From: Phyto melanocephala
Taxonomy: Eukaryota; Arthropoda; Insecta; Diptera; Rhinophoridae
Reading direction: 5' to 3'
Assembly (NCBI GenBank): GCA_941918925.1
Contig: OW799236.1
Coordinates: forward strand, 104,486,562 to 104,550,561
DNA: 64,000 bases
In this document: positions 24,541 to 35,548 of the stretch, piece by piece
Layout: each line of letters starts with the position of its first letter
Numbering within the stretch: the stretch's first letter is position 1
Program-made: the position numbers and the translations under genes
Notes under the pieces: generated by a model
What the model saw: only the letters and a program-made list of their open reading frames with translations
Told to the model about the DNA's origin: nothing
Database searches by the model: none

Positions 24541-25919
24541 AGCTGCCCATGCCCTTCTGTCCACATCATTCAATTTCGTTCTGAAGACCTCGTCCTTCAT
24601 AAGCTGTCGTATTTGTGGACCTACAAATATGCCTTCTTTTACTTTAGCATCTCTGATTCAAGGAAATTTGCTCTTAATGTATAGAAAGGCTTCACCATCC
24701 TTGTTCATTGCTTTGACAAAATTTTTCATTAGGCCTAGCTTTGTTCCTTTTTATTTAAAGGCTCTTCTGCTACATTTTTTTCTCCTGGAATAAAATCTAC
24801 TCTTTTCGGTCAAACTTTACCATTGTAGTGTCTTTCTTTTGCGCGGCTATCCCATTCACATAAGAAGCAATAAAACTTAGTATATCCACTTTGCAATCCA
24901 TTTAACATTGCTACGACTTTCAAATCTGCAGATTGCATGAGTAATGGGAATATTTAATTTTTTGTAGTATCATCTTCATGCTACAATAGTTTTCTTTCAT
25001 ATTTCTTGCATACGCGAGTGGGACCAATGGAAATTTGTTGCCATTGTGAAGTAAAACGGCTTTCAAACTTGTCTTGGATGAATTAATAACAAGCCGCCAA
25101 TCCTAAGATTTATGACTAAAACAAAGTTGTCGCAAAAGTCCATCAGCACAATCGCAAAATATCAAACCTTCCTCTTTGCTGAAATATATTAAAAAAGGTT
25201 GTTCTTTATTTCGAAAGTAAGAGACGTTAACGTCCGTTTGCACCAAACTCCATTCTTTTCATTGGGATGCAAGAAGCTCAGACTTGGTTTTTTTAAAGCA
25301 TTGATATACAAACTAAGTTATTTATATCAGTTTAATTCGAAAAATAAGGTGTACTCTTTGGACTTCCAAATTAATGCGAAGAAACACCCATGCTGGCGTA
25401 AGTGGATTCAGTTGCTGCAGAAAGCCCATCTTCTTCATAGTCTGTAGGAGGCAATGTAGGTAAAAATTTACTTGTAAACTGGAAAACTGGTCGTCTGACG
25501 CATAACGTATTTGGATATGTAACTTTATTTTTGTTTTTTTTTCGTAAACCCACGTGTTTTAGTATGGCAAAAGTAGCAATCATTTTGATAATTTTGTGGT
25601 TCACTCCAAATCGCTGGCTTCATAAACGGCTTCATAAAGACTTATGACTTCCTTTTAACCAACCTCTTAAGGACTTACCACAGTTACTACAACATATTTT
25701 CGGCAGCCAATTTTTATCTCTATCATCGATAGGAAACCCAAAATAAAGGCAATAATCATCTTTAAGCCCTGAAGATATTGTCTCCCGTTGAGAACTTAAA
25801 GTTAGATCACCACATACGTAACAAAATAAATTTAGAGATTTGTTACAAATCCTTGACGTTTTGTAATATGAAAGCATTTGTGGATTCTTTAATTGCTTTA
25901 TTTCTTTACACAATAGCAA
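24541..25919 (-). pseudogene. Zinc-knuckle transposase-like gene, copy 2 (dead)
   Basis: Minus strand from the ATG at 25919. Order: an N-terminal zinc-binding module (FCYVCGDLTL...ICCSNCGKSLRGWLKG, two CxxC pairs, 25632-25830); then PFMKPAIWSEPQNYQND and CYFCHTKTRGFTKK; then NKNKVTYPN in a new frame. LVINSSKTSLKAVLLHNG near 25040-25094 is the block where the family has FIDSS, here with Asp to Asn. DLKVVAMLNGLQSGYTKF (24870-24928) and YCFLCEWDSRAKERHY follow, then LGLMKNFVKAM and FVGPQIRQLMKDEVF, ending RAWAA at a stop near 24541. At least three frameshifts and several stops break it, and the GERFHQ-type C-terminal block is absent. It is homologous to the genes at 51.6 and 56.4 kb. The role as transposase is inferred from the flanking inverted arms and the DDE-like motifs. 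Confidence 0.8.
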
Positions 25920-26192
25920 AGTACACTATAAGATCTATTGACTGTTGCCGATTTTAACCGCACGATATTCAAATTAAAAGTGACTTACTTATTGCCCATT
26001 AGCTTCTATATATACAATAAATACCAGAATCTACCCTAATTTTCTTAATTTGAAATCACAGGTAATTAAAAAATACTGTTATAAATATTAATTCCAAGAA
26101 CTATGCAAAATACCGTTGTACTTTAGTTCCATTACCCGCTCACTTAACGAAATGTTACATATATCATATGCAAGGCTGGTTGCATTACAATT

Positions 26193-26600
26193 TTGGGTAC
26201 CTGCGGTAAATTGACAATAAAATCTACATTTTTTAACCGATTTTTATGGTTTATGGCTTTTTCTATTTCCAAGATAAGTAGCTCTCAGAAGAAAGTTTAA
26301 AATGTTGAATATTTGCTTCATATTTTTTTTAATTCCATTTTTAAATTGCAAAATATTACGAATTTTGCACAAAAAAAATTTTTTTTTCTCCATTAATTTC
26401 TAAATAACTCAAAAACGATAAGAGATAGAGAAAAATTGTCTCCCACTGAAATAAAAACAATTTTGTTACACATTTTTTGGTGTTTTATTTTTGAAAATCG
26501 GATGACTGGTTCTCAAGTTAGGATTAAATATGTGTCCGTACATGACTAATTTAGGGGGAAAAATTTGCCACGCCCATAAAAAAAAATCCCGATCTGATGG
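26193..26600 (-). repeat. Right long inverted arm of copy 2, inner part
   Basis: Reverse complement of the left arm from its inner end (GGGTACCTGCGGTAAATTG) to GATCTGATGG, where composite DNA begins. The arm resumes at 29797 with ACCGACAACGGATTTGAG and ends at 29881. Confidence 0.9.
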
Positions 26601-26775
26601 AAAACAAGTAAGAGCACTATATTCGGCTGTGCCGAATCTTTTATACCCACCACCAATTTTGTGTACATTTAAAGCACAATAATTATTATTTTGTTAATCG
26701 CTTGGAATAATCTCTTTATAATAAAATATACATCACTTTCTTTGTAGAGGGTGGTTAAATTTATAATTTAAAACA

Positions 26776-26906
26776 GAGGCCGAATTACGGCACTCGAACG
26801 TGATCGTAATTTGAAAACTCTTATTAGAATCTCTATACCTAAAGCACAGCGTACTCGATCGTTCGAGTAAAATTTTGATCGATATCGATGGCCGTAATTC
26901 GGCCCC
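26776..26906. mobile_element. 131-bp MITE with GGCCGAATTACGG termini
   Basis: Starts GAGGCCGAATTACGGC and ends with GCCGTAATTCGGCCCC, a 16-bp inverted repeat with one mismatch. It sits exactly where the left half of the nested mariner is missing. No clear target duplication; superfamily unknown. Confidence 0.6.
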
Positions 26907-27236
26907 AGGTCTGTATAAAATGTTAGAGCATCTATGAATGCCTTCTTAATTCGTTAAATGAGAAGCATTCCTGTTTTTCACGATAGTGTGGCAAAAAAAC
27001 AGTCAACTTCGACTCATAATCGTGCCAAACAATTGAGCATCAGCAATGTTATTGAAAATTTGGACTATCGGATCGAGGTGTGCCGTTGAGGTCGCGGGGG
27101 CCATTTGGCCGATATTTTGTTCCACACATAATTGAACCATACAAATATTATCATTAAAAAAGAAATGATAATAATTTCCTAAATAATTTGTGTTTTATTC
27201 AAAATCAACATCGGCCCTTAAAATTAACCCACCCTT
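26907..27236 (+). mobile_element. Right half of nested mariner derivative in copy D1
   Basis: Begins at GGTCTGTATAAAATGTTAG and ends with the mariner terminus AATTAACCCACCCTT followed by TA. Carries the C-terminal remnant only. The left terminus remains at 26747-26765. Confidence 0.75.
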
Positions 27237-28268
27237 TATAACTTCGATATGCTGGTAAAATGTTTTCGTAAATTAAGTGTTTCAGTGAAAATGGGCGTTA
27301 AAGTAAGCGTGTTTATAAAATTTCTGCTAATAAATACAACTAAGATATTTCAATATAGTCCATAATTCTTCCAAAATATTTATTCATTGAGAAATTATAT
27401 GAATTTGAGATAAGGCATTGTATAGGATGTGGGCGTAAGAGTGGGCGTGTCACCTAAATTTTCTGGCATAACAATAACATTGACTAGAAGGATTTCCGTA
27501 GCAAATTTTATCATCATACCTCTAATTTTGTCGGTTTTATAAATTTAAATTTCATTAACAGTAGATAACGTGAAAAGTGGGCGTTATAGTAGATGTGTCG
27601 AAGTTATTTATGCTAATAAATACAACTTATAAATTTCAGTAAAGTCCTTTATTATTCGATTTATAGAGAAATTATAAGAATTTGAGAGCAAACGTTGTAT
27701 GGGAGGTTGGCGTGTCACATTTATTTTCCGTCAGAAGAAAGCTTTTGACCAAAAAGCAATTCCTGCAAAATTTCAGAATCGTATATCTAATTTTGCCACT
27801 CTTATTAGGTTTAAAATTTTGAACATACTGAAAAATCACTGCGCGGTATAAATTTTCGTACATTTTGATCTCTAACTCCCTTCCTAATGCATGCATTTAG
27901 GCAATTTTTGGGTAGATATATTGTTTTTGCTAAGGTAGTTTATATTTGGAGTTTCATGACTCATACGTAGATGCTGGTGGACACAACTCCATTTTATTCG
28001 ATGTTGGAAGGACATGGTTCTTTCGACCTACTCTTGCATTACGAGCTATAACTCTCTTCCTTATATTCCGATTTAGCCAATTTTCTATTCCAAACAAACC
28101 TTGTGTATAAGACATATTCTGGCAAAATTTGAGCCCACTAGCTTTTTCGATGGGACCTCTATCGTGCTTTTAACAGACGGACAGACGGACGGACATAGCT
28201 AGATCGTCATCAAATAAAACCCCGATTAAGAATATATATATACCATTTTTTTGGTTGCGGGTATAAAA

Positions 28269-29156
28269 ACTAAAATACTTAAAAAAACACTTTACAAAAA
28301 AATTTGTTTAGCGCTTTTACTAAAATTTTGCAAAAAATATTTGACCTTGTGTCACAAAAATTGGTCTGGTGATCACGGTCGGATTGTCCCGGGTATACAG
28401 TGGGGTATAGGGGTATAGAGGAGAGTTTTATCTACTAAATGGTGCTAATTTCTTTTTGTTATCTTATGTTTTCTAGAAGTTATGGTGTATTAAAAAAAGG
28501 AATTTAGGAAAACTTAGACCTAAAGATAAAAATACAATTATTTCTAAGCATTATTAACTATTTATTTTCATGTACTAATGGCTAACAAATTTTAAAATTA
28601 TACAAAACTTATTTCGTTTGAAAATCTTTTAAAAGTAAAATGTTATAGAACTTTAAAAATCAAAATCTTACTAATAAGTTTCCCGTTTTAGCAAAATGCT
28701 GAGCATGTCTATTTTGAATCACCCTGTGGCCCTTAAAATTTAACCACCCTTTACAAAAGAATAGATAAACAAAAAAAAAATTTAGTCAAAATATGTATTT
28801 TAAATATTCAAATACTTATTTTAAATCTACTGATGCACAGTTTTTTTAATATTTTTAAATCTTAAACCTCATAAGACTGTGTGTACAACTATATGTAAAG
28901 TTGGGCACAAATCATTACTCTAGTTAATTTTTGTCAACAAACTTTGGTCATTTTCGTTTTCACAAACCCCTATAAAATTCCTTTGTAGTTTGTGCAAAAA
29001 AATGTTACTAGAGTCATCTAGTGTTCTACGTGATGTTTAGCAAAGACATCATCCTCAGTGTTTGCAAAATGTAGTGGCGCCTTCAACAGATGTTGCCATC
29101 TGCAATGAATAAATGCTAATGAATATGACTAATATATTTTTAAAAAAATTTAAAGA
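28269..29156. other. Unassigned filler between two composite pieces
   Basis: AT-rich DNA with an isolated mariner-type terminus (TTAAAATTTAACCACCCTTTA, near 28734-28754) preceded by a second mariner-like end (TGAATCACCCTGTG, near 28715-28728). No coding remnant recognised. Confidence 0.45.
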
Positions 29157-29795
29157 AAAAAGTGGGAGTGGCACATTTATTTTCCGTTATAACAAAGACT
29201 TTGACCAAAAAGCCATGTTTGCAAAATTTCAGAATCGTACATATAGTTTTGTCAGTTTTATTACGTTTTAAACTTCAAATATACACTGAGCGGTATAAAT
29301 TTTCGTACATTTTGACCTATAACTCCTTTTCTAATGCATAGATTTAAGCAATTTTTAGGGAGAAATATTCTTTTGACTCGAGAAATATATATCCGAAGTT
29401 TCATGAATCTACGTTTATCCGTTTGGACACAATTCCATTTTATTCGATGTTAGAAGGACACGGTTTTTTCGACCTACTCTTGCTTTTCGAGCTATAACTC
29501 TCTTCCTAATATTCCGATTTAGCCCATTTTCAATACCAAACAAACCTTGTCTATAAGAAAGATTCTGGCAAAATTTGAGCCCCCTAGCTTTTTCGGTGCG
29601 ACCTCTATCGTGCTTTCAACAGACGGACAGACGGACAGACGGACAGACGGACGGACATAGCTAGATCGTCATCAAATCAAACCCCGATTCAGAATATATA
29701 TACTTTATGGGGTCTAAAATGGATATTTCGATGTGTTACAAACGGAATGACAAAATGAATATACCCCCACCATTTTTTTGGTGGCGGGTATAAAA
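29157..29795 (+). mobile_element. Composite repeat, half copy D2 (right part only)
   Basis: Starts in the GTGGGAGTGGCACATT block and runs to an intact right end, GGTGGCGGGTATAAAA. Includes an expanded GACGGACA-type run (29625-29660). After it the host transposon arm resumes. D1, filler and D2 together form the insertion in the arm. Confidence 0.8.
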
Positions 29796-29949
29796 ACCGA
29801 CAACGGATTTGAGTTCAGCGCGTCAAAATCCATATAGTCCACATAGTTTTATTAAATGGAGGATTTTGCTGCAGAGCAGTGTAATTAATAATTTTTCAAT
29901 CATAAAATCATAAAATTTGTCTCCAAATACATAAAATTTATAATTTAAT

Positions 29950-31805
29950 TTTTATACCCGCCACCAAAAAAATGGTGGGGGTATATTCATTTTGTCATTC
30001 CGTTTGTAACACATCGAAATATCCATTTAAGACCCCATAAAGTATATATATTCTGAATCAGGGTTTGATTTGATGACGATCTAGCTATGTCCGTCCGTCT
30101 GCCCGTCTGTTGAAAGCACGATAGAGGTCGCACCGAAAAAGTTAGGGGGCTAAAATTTTGCCAGAATCTTTCTTATAGACAAGGTTTGTTTTATGTTTAA
30201 AATTGGCTAAATCAGAATATTAAGAAGAGAGTTATAGCTCGAAAAGCAAGATTAGGTCGAACATCGAAAAAAATGGAATTGTGTCCAAACGCATTAACGT
30301 AGATTCATGAAACTTCGAATATACATTTCCTGAGTAAAACCAATATTTTGCCCCGAAAACTATTTAAATCTCTGCATTAGGAAAGGAGTTATCGATTAAA
30401 ATGTACGAAAATTTAACCGCACAGTGTATTTTTCGGTGTAATTAAAAACAAAAACGCCATAAAAGCAACAAAATTGGATGTACGACTCTGAAATTTTGCA
30501 CACTTTGCTTTTTGGTTAGAGGTTTTTTTGCAACGGAAAATCAATGTGCCACGCCCACTTTTACGCCCACCTCCCATATAACGATTTAACTAAAATTCAT
30601 ATAATTTCTCTATTAATAAAGATTTTGGAATAATATAGGACTATATTGAAATATCTAAGTTGTACTCGTTAGCAAAAACAACTTTGGCACGCCTACTATA
30701 ACGCCCACTTTTCACGTTATCTACCGTTATTGAAATTTAAAAGCTCACAAAACCGATAAAATTAGAGGTATGATGATGAAATTTGCTACATATATCCTTC
30801 TAATTAATGTAATTGTTGTGCCAAAAAGTGATACGCCCACTTTAACGCCTACCTCCCATATAACGGTTTATCTTAAATTCATGTAATTTTTCTATTGACA
30901 AAGTTTTTGGGAAAATAAAGGACTATATTGATATATCTAAGTTGTATTTATTAGCAGAAACTTTATTTACACACCTACTTTAACACCCACTTTCATTGAA
31001 AGACTACATTTACAAAAGCATTTTAGTAGCATATCGAAGTTATAAAGGGTGGTTAAATGTTAAGGGTCGATGTTGAATTTAAATAAAACACAAATTATTT
31101 ATTAAATTATTATCATTTCTTTTTATAATGATAATATTTGTATGGTTCAATTATGTATTTAACAAGATATCGGCCAAATGGCCCCCCCATCCTTGGCGCT
31201 ACTACTCTCTGATGGTCCAAATTTTCAATGATAATGTTGATGCTCAATTGTTGGGGATGATGATCAGTCGAGGTTGACGGCTCTTTTGCCACACTATCGC
31301 AAAAAACAGCAATTGTTACCATTCAACGAACTAAGAAGGCATTCACAGATTTTCTAACATTTTATACAGACCTGTTTTGCAGAAACTTAAATTTTTTTTA
31401 CAATTCTCCAGATTGTGGACGAATTTGAACGATTATGGTGATCAAAAGAATTACGAAGTGCCCAAAATGCATTTTGATCTGATCGCCCATTTCTATATAA
31501 AAAACCTGAATAACTTTAAAGCATTGCTCATTTGCGTATCTTTCCACGGATCAAATTGAGTAAGTATGAGATTGAGAAATGTCAAATGAAATGCAGAAAA
31601 CAAGTTTGAAGACTAGGTTTAGTTCACCTTCAACATGGGCCCTTAAAATTTAACCACCCTCTACAAAGAAAGTAATACATATTTTATTATAAAGAGATTA
31701 TTCCATAATGATTAACAAAATAATAAATATTGTGCTTTAAATGTACACAAAATTGGTGGTGGGTATAAAAGATTCGGCACAGCCGAATATAGTGTTCTTA
31801 CTTGT
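29950..31805 (-). mobile_element. Composite TATACCC-ended repeat, copy E
   Basis: Inverted orientation, complete at both ends (TTTTATACCCGCCACCAA at left, GCCGAATATAGTGTTCTTAC at right). Contains about two tandem units (near 30555-31010) and the nested mariner derivative. Lies only about 70 bp beyond the right end of the long-TIR transposon. Confidence 0.85.
31045..31661 (-). mobile_element. Mariner deletion derivative nested in composite E
   Basis: About 617 bp with inverted termini AGGGTGGTTAAAT and AATTTAACCACCCTC and TA on both sides. Same joined N- and C-terminal transposase remnants as in copies A and C; the C-terminal GGHLADIL-type end is near 31165-31185. Confidence 0.8.
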
Positions 31806-34107
31806 TTTTAAAAGATACCTTTACAGAGATGGTTCTATATATATATTAAATTTATATATACAATAGTCCCGGAGTCTTCGGAATTTTACTTATTCTATAA
31901 TGCAGTTAAAAAAGCAAAACCGATTTAAGAAACTTAACAGCTTAGGAACATCTGTTGTAATCTGACTTAAATAAATATAAACAAAAGTTTAATTTGAAAA
32001 CCTTTATTGCTTAAACATTCAGTAGCAAGTTTCATGTTTTCTGTTTAGAAAAATATCTACCTTAAATCCAAAATAATAAAATTTTTTTTATAACTAAACA
32101 TATAAGTAGCCATTAAAAAACTTCATTACCGGAAAACGGTTTTTGAATGATTAATTTCTATGCTGATTTTTAAGTAAGATGTCTTTCGTCCCTACCGAAA
32201 ACATCTTAATCTTGTCCCTTGCAAACAGCTGATAAAATTAGAAGCAAGCAAAAATTTCTATTGAAACAAATTGTACTGTTTTTTCTATTGCTGAAATCAC
32301 AAGCAGTTTAGAAGACATACTCTCTTGCGCTGTCGTAAACAAACAATTTTTGTATTTGCAGTCATGGAATATGGTAAGCAAGTGAAGTCTGCTTAGAGTT
32401 TATTTTTTTGTTTTCCTTATCGACAGAAATATGTAACATTTGTTCGTAGGAATTGTATATCATAGTAGTTGTGTCAATTTCTTACAACCTACAACTCTTA
32501 CATCAGGTTGTAAATTGAGCAATTATAATAATTTTTTATTACATTTATAAAGTAAAAATAAAAATAATTTATTACCTATTATGAATGTTATTATAAGCTA
32601 AATATGGTGCTAAATAATCTGTAAAAAGGTTAGTATTTAAAAACTAACTTTAACACTATTACATACCCAATACATAGCGAATTTACAAAGAATCTTTTGC
32701 CGAATTAATATCGTGCTCTATAAGAAGTTTATTTTACTTAAACATTAATTGATGTTAAACCTAAAAAACTCACAAAAAAATTTTCATCACCCCAAAGCGA
32801 TTTAGTTTTCTATTTTTTAAGGTATTTAACTTTTCACTTCTTTATCATTTATATTGTATTAGAAACAAAACTTTGTTTGCCAACTATTAATGAGGATAAC
32901 ATTATACCCAAAGGATCAATAAAACATTTGTTTAGTTAGAGTTCGATGGTAGTGGTTATATTGGTCTCAGAGGTGAAATCATAAATAAAAAACATTTATT
33001 TGCTGTTTACTCTAAAATACCGAATCTATTGTTCACTTCATCGATGTAAATGTTGATGTAGTTTATAAATATGTTTACATGTATATATGTGAAATCTTTA
33101 GCTTTTGGACAATATCTCAATTGTTATAAATTCTCAATAGATAACTTAGTACTTTAATTGAATTTATTTTATTGCTGAATATGTTAGTAGACTCATAAAA
33201 CAACAACCTATTTTAAATTTTAAAATATTTCAGGAGAGCAATAATACATAATACATATACAAAACATTTAACTAGATGTTTCCTTTAGCTTGAGGAATAA
33301 AAAAATCATAAATCAATAGACCGAGTTTCTGACACAGGCGTTGGATCGATAAATTTAAGTTCTCTGTGTTCATAGTATGGCTTCGATTTGAATGAATATT
33401 ATCTAAAAATTTAAAGTGATCATGAGTCAGTCCATAGTACTGTTTATTACTTGCTTAAATGGACTTTTTTACGCACCGAAAATTTTAAGAATTTCTCCAT
33501 AAATTTGGCGAACATAATACGAATTTTAGAAATAAATTTCCATGATTTTTTAAAGTTGTTTTGGTGTAAGCCTTTCAATGCTAATTAACCAAAGTATACC
33601 AAAAAAAGTTAATTACACTTCATTAGTATGACGCCGATTTTACAGTTATCCTTATCGTAATTTCTATACCTCTAAAAAACACTCTATACATGTAAAAAAT
33701 TGTGTATCTATTTAAGCAAATCACTACAAAAAAAGACGTGGAACATATTTGAATTAAAAAAGTAAAAAATTATGAAACGTAAAAAGTTCGTTGAAATTAA
33801 GTTTCTAAACTTCAACATACATATAAGTACATCAAAAGGCTTTAATATAACATAACAAGAGAACTGGGTCTAAGAAAAATTTTAAAATACAAAAACACAT
33901 ATTGGAGTATTTACAATAAATTTTTAATTTCATATTGTCATGATATCATTATATTTCAAAAATTTAAAAATTATTGAAAAATAGTTCATTGAAAAATTTT
34001 TAAACCCTTTTAAAATTTTAAAAAATGTACGCACACTTTTTTCTACCAACTAGAACGCAATTTTTAAATTTGGCGCCATTCGAAGTGTCGTTGTTTGACA
34101 TTTAAAC
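31806..34107. other. Long AT-rich stretch, nothing recognised
   Basis: No protein motif, RNA gene or inverted pair confidently seen on either strand. Confidence 0.45.
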
Positions 34108-34149
34108 AATTGTTATTGTTTGCTATTAGAAGGTACGAGGTTAGTAAAA

Positions 34150-34702
34150 ATGGAGCACTACATGAATGAACAACGTATTCTCATTGTGAAATTGTTTTAC
34201 CAAAATGGTGAAAGATTTGCGGCTATAGTTCGCAAATTGAGATCAATTTGGGGTCACATTTCCATCTTGATGACTTCGTCAATAGGCAGAATTGTCGCAT
34301 TTGGGGTGAGGAAAATCCTCGAGTGATTCACGAGAAGCAAATGCATCCTCAACGTGTCACTGTGTGGTGTGGTTTTCGGGCTGGAGGAATTATTGGACCT
34401 TTTTTTTTATGAAAATGAGGCAGGTCAAGCGCAAACAGTCAATGGCGTTCGGTAGCGTGAAATGATAACCAGTTTTTTCTTGCCAAGAATTGAAGAAATG
34501 AATGTGGAGGGCATGTGGTTTCAACAAGATGGCGCCACATGTCATACAGCCAGAGAAACAATTCAATTGCTGCATCAGTCATTTCCCGGTCGTGTTATTT
34601 CGCGTTTTGGAGACCAGAATTGGTCGCCTAGATCGTGTGATTTAACACCTTTAGTTTTTTTTTCTTTGGGGTTTTTTGAAGTCGATGGTTTACGCAAATA
34701 AG
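34150..34702 (+). pseudogene. Tc1/mariner transposase pseudogene with internal deletion
   Basis: Starts at the ATG at 34150 with MEHYMNEQRILIVKLFYQN, an N-terminal helix-turn-helix typical of Tc1/mariner. The second helix-turn-helix and the first catalytic Asp are deleted: the frame jumps to NRQNCRIWGEENPRVIHE (a frame change near 34283), then HPQRVTVWCGFRAGGIIGP. After another frame change it gives MITSFFLPRIEEMNVEG, then MWFQQDGATCHTARET with the second Asp. RSCDLTPLVFFSLGFFEV follows with the third Asp; 36 residues separate these two. The C-terminal GGHLxDI end and recognisable terminal repeats are absent. Dead, but well preserved in the distal half. Confidence 0.85.
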
Positions 34703-34738
34703 GCGATACAATAAACCATATCGCCTTACACTCTACAA

Positions 34739-35170
34739 AAAAATTGCGTTTATTTTTTTGCCGAAACTAGAGGTCGCCAAAATACATTTTTCGTTATATC
34801 TTCGGCATTACGGATCTTAAAATGGAAAGGAAAACGAAAGGAGACTAATGGTTTGCTTTAATAGTAATTTTTCTCAAGTTTTCCCGTCTAGTATTTATCA
34901 ATTAGATCCCAGTTCCTTCAACCCTAATACCACAAAAATAAAGCTCGCAAAAGATCATTAAACTTTCGTAAAGGAAGTATTTCGATAATTTCAGCAGAAC
35001 TATTTAAAAAAATTTGTATTTTTTTTTTGCCGAACATAAGGATTGCCTTTTTAAATTTTTCATCATATCTTTGGTATTTAAAGTCGGATAGTTTAGCCTC
35101 AAAGGGCCCTATTTTTCTTTAATAGTCATTGACCTCAAGTACCCTTTTCTGATACTTACCAATCTTGACA
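34739..35170 (+). repeat. Degenerate ~269-bp direct repeat
   Basis: TTTTTTTGCCGAAACTAGAGG (34752-34772) and TTTTTTTTGCCGAACATAAGG (35021-35041) start matching stretches 269 bp apart. Both continue through ATATCTTCGGCATT/ATATCTTTGGTATT and TTTAATAGT...CTCAAGT blocks. Begins about 40 bp after the mariner pseudogene. Confidence 0.65.
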
Positions 35171-35548
35171 TATACAACAAAAATTAAAAAAATTAATTTA
35201 AAATTAATTTTAAATTAATGGTGATTGTGTGCCTGGCAAAGACATTATATGGAAAATGACTTTCATCACACATAATAAGATTTTAAATAACGTTCTGGCT
35301 TACTGTTGAAATTTTGCTTCAAAACTTAGATGCTGTTCGTGGCGTTCGGGCTTTAATTCCTTCTCCGATTGCACCTTATATATATATATATATAATAGAT
35401 TTTTTTTAAATGCGGCGTAGTGCAGTCCAAGGTATTTCAAGTTCTGATATTAAAAGTCTTGTCTTGTTTTAAAACATTTAATCGCTAATTGAAATCATTA
35501 AATTCTATTATTCTGGTTGTTCATTTAGAAGGTGTTATTTGAAAAAAA
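35171..35548. other. AT-rich spacer with a TA microsatellite
   Basis: A TA dinucleotide run at about 35378-35395; nothing else recognised. Confidence 0.6.

Larger units (their letters stand above)
26604..28268 (+). mobile_element. Composite repeat, copy D1, inserted in a transposon arm
   Basis: A full left end (ACAAGTAAGAGC, hairpin, TATACCC block) and a full right end (TTTTTTTGGTTGCGGGTATAAAA near 28244-28266). The inside is altered: only the first ~20 bp of the nested mariner's left end survive, a 131-bp inverted-repeat element occupies the missing part, and the right half of the mariner follows. Tandem units near 27290-27710 are degenerate. The right part lacks some blocks found in other copies. 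Confidence 0.8.
23718..29881 (-). mobile_element. Long-TIR DNA transposon, copy 2, split by composite D
   Basis: Left arm 23718-24226. Right arm 26193-26600 plus 29797-29881, interrupted by about 3.2 kb of composite-repeat DNA. The termini are CACTGCTCTGCA and its complement TGCAGAGCAGTG (ending at 29881), each flanked by TAA (23715-23717 and 29882-29884) as a 3-bp target duplication. Without the insertion the element is about 2.97 kb with arms near 500 bp. The interior carries a dead transposase-like gene on the minus strand (24541-25919). CAC...GTG ends with a 3-bp duplication recall the CMC (CACTA) superfamily, but this is inference. Confidence 0.85.

Noticed and set aside
25199..25447. 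82-codon plus-strand frame
   Set aside because: Antisense to the dead zinc-knuckle transposase-like gene.
29625..29660. GACGGACA-type run considered as CRISPR-like repeats
   Set aside because: Short simple repeat without spacers, present in the same place in other composite copies.
33300..33660. Possible transposase-like stretch on the minus strand
   Set aside because: Translation gives many stops and no diagnostic motif.
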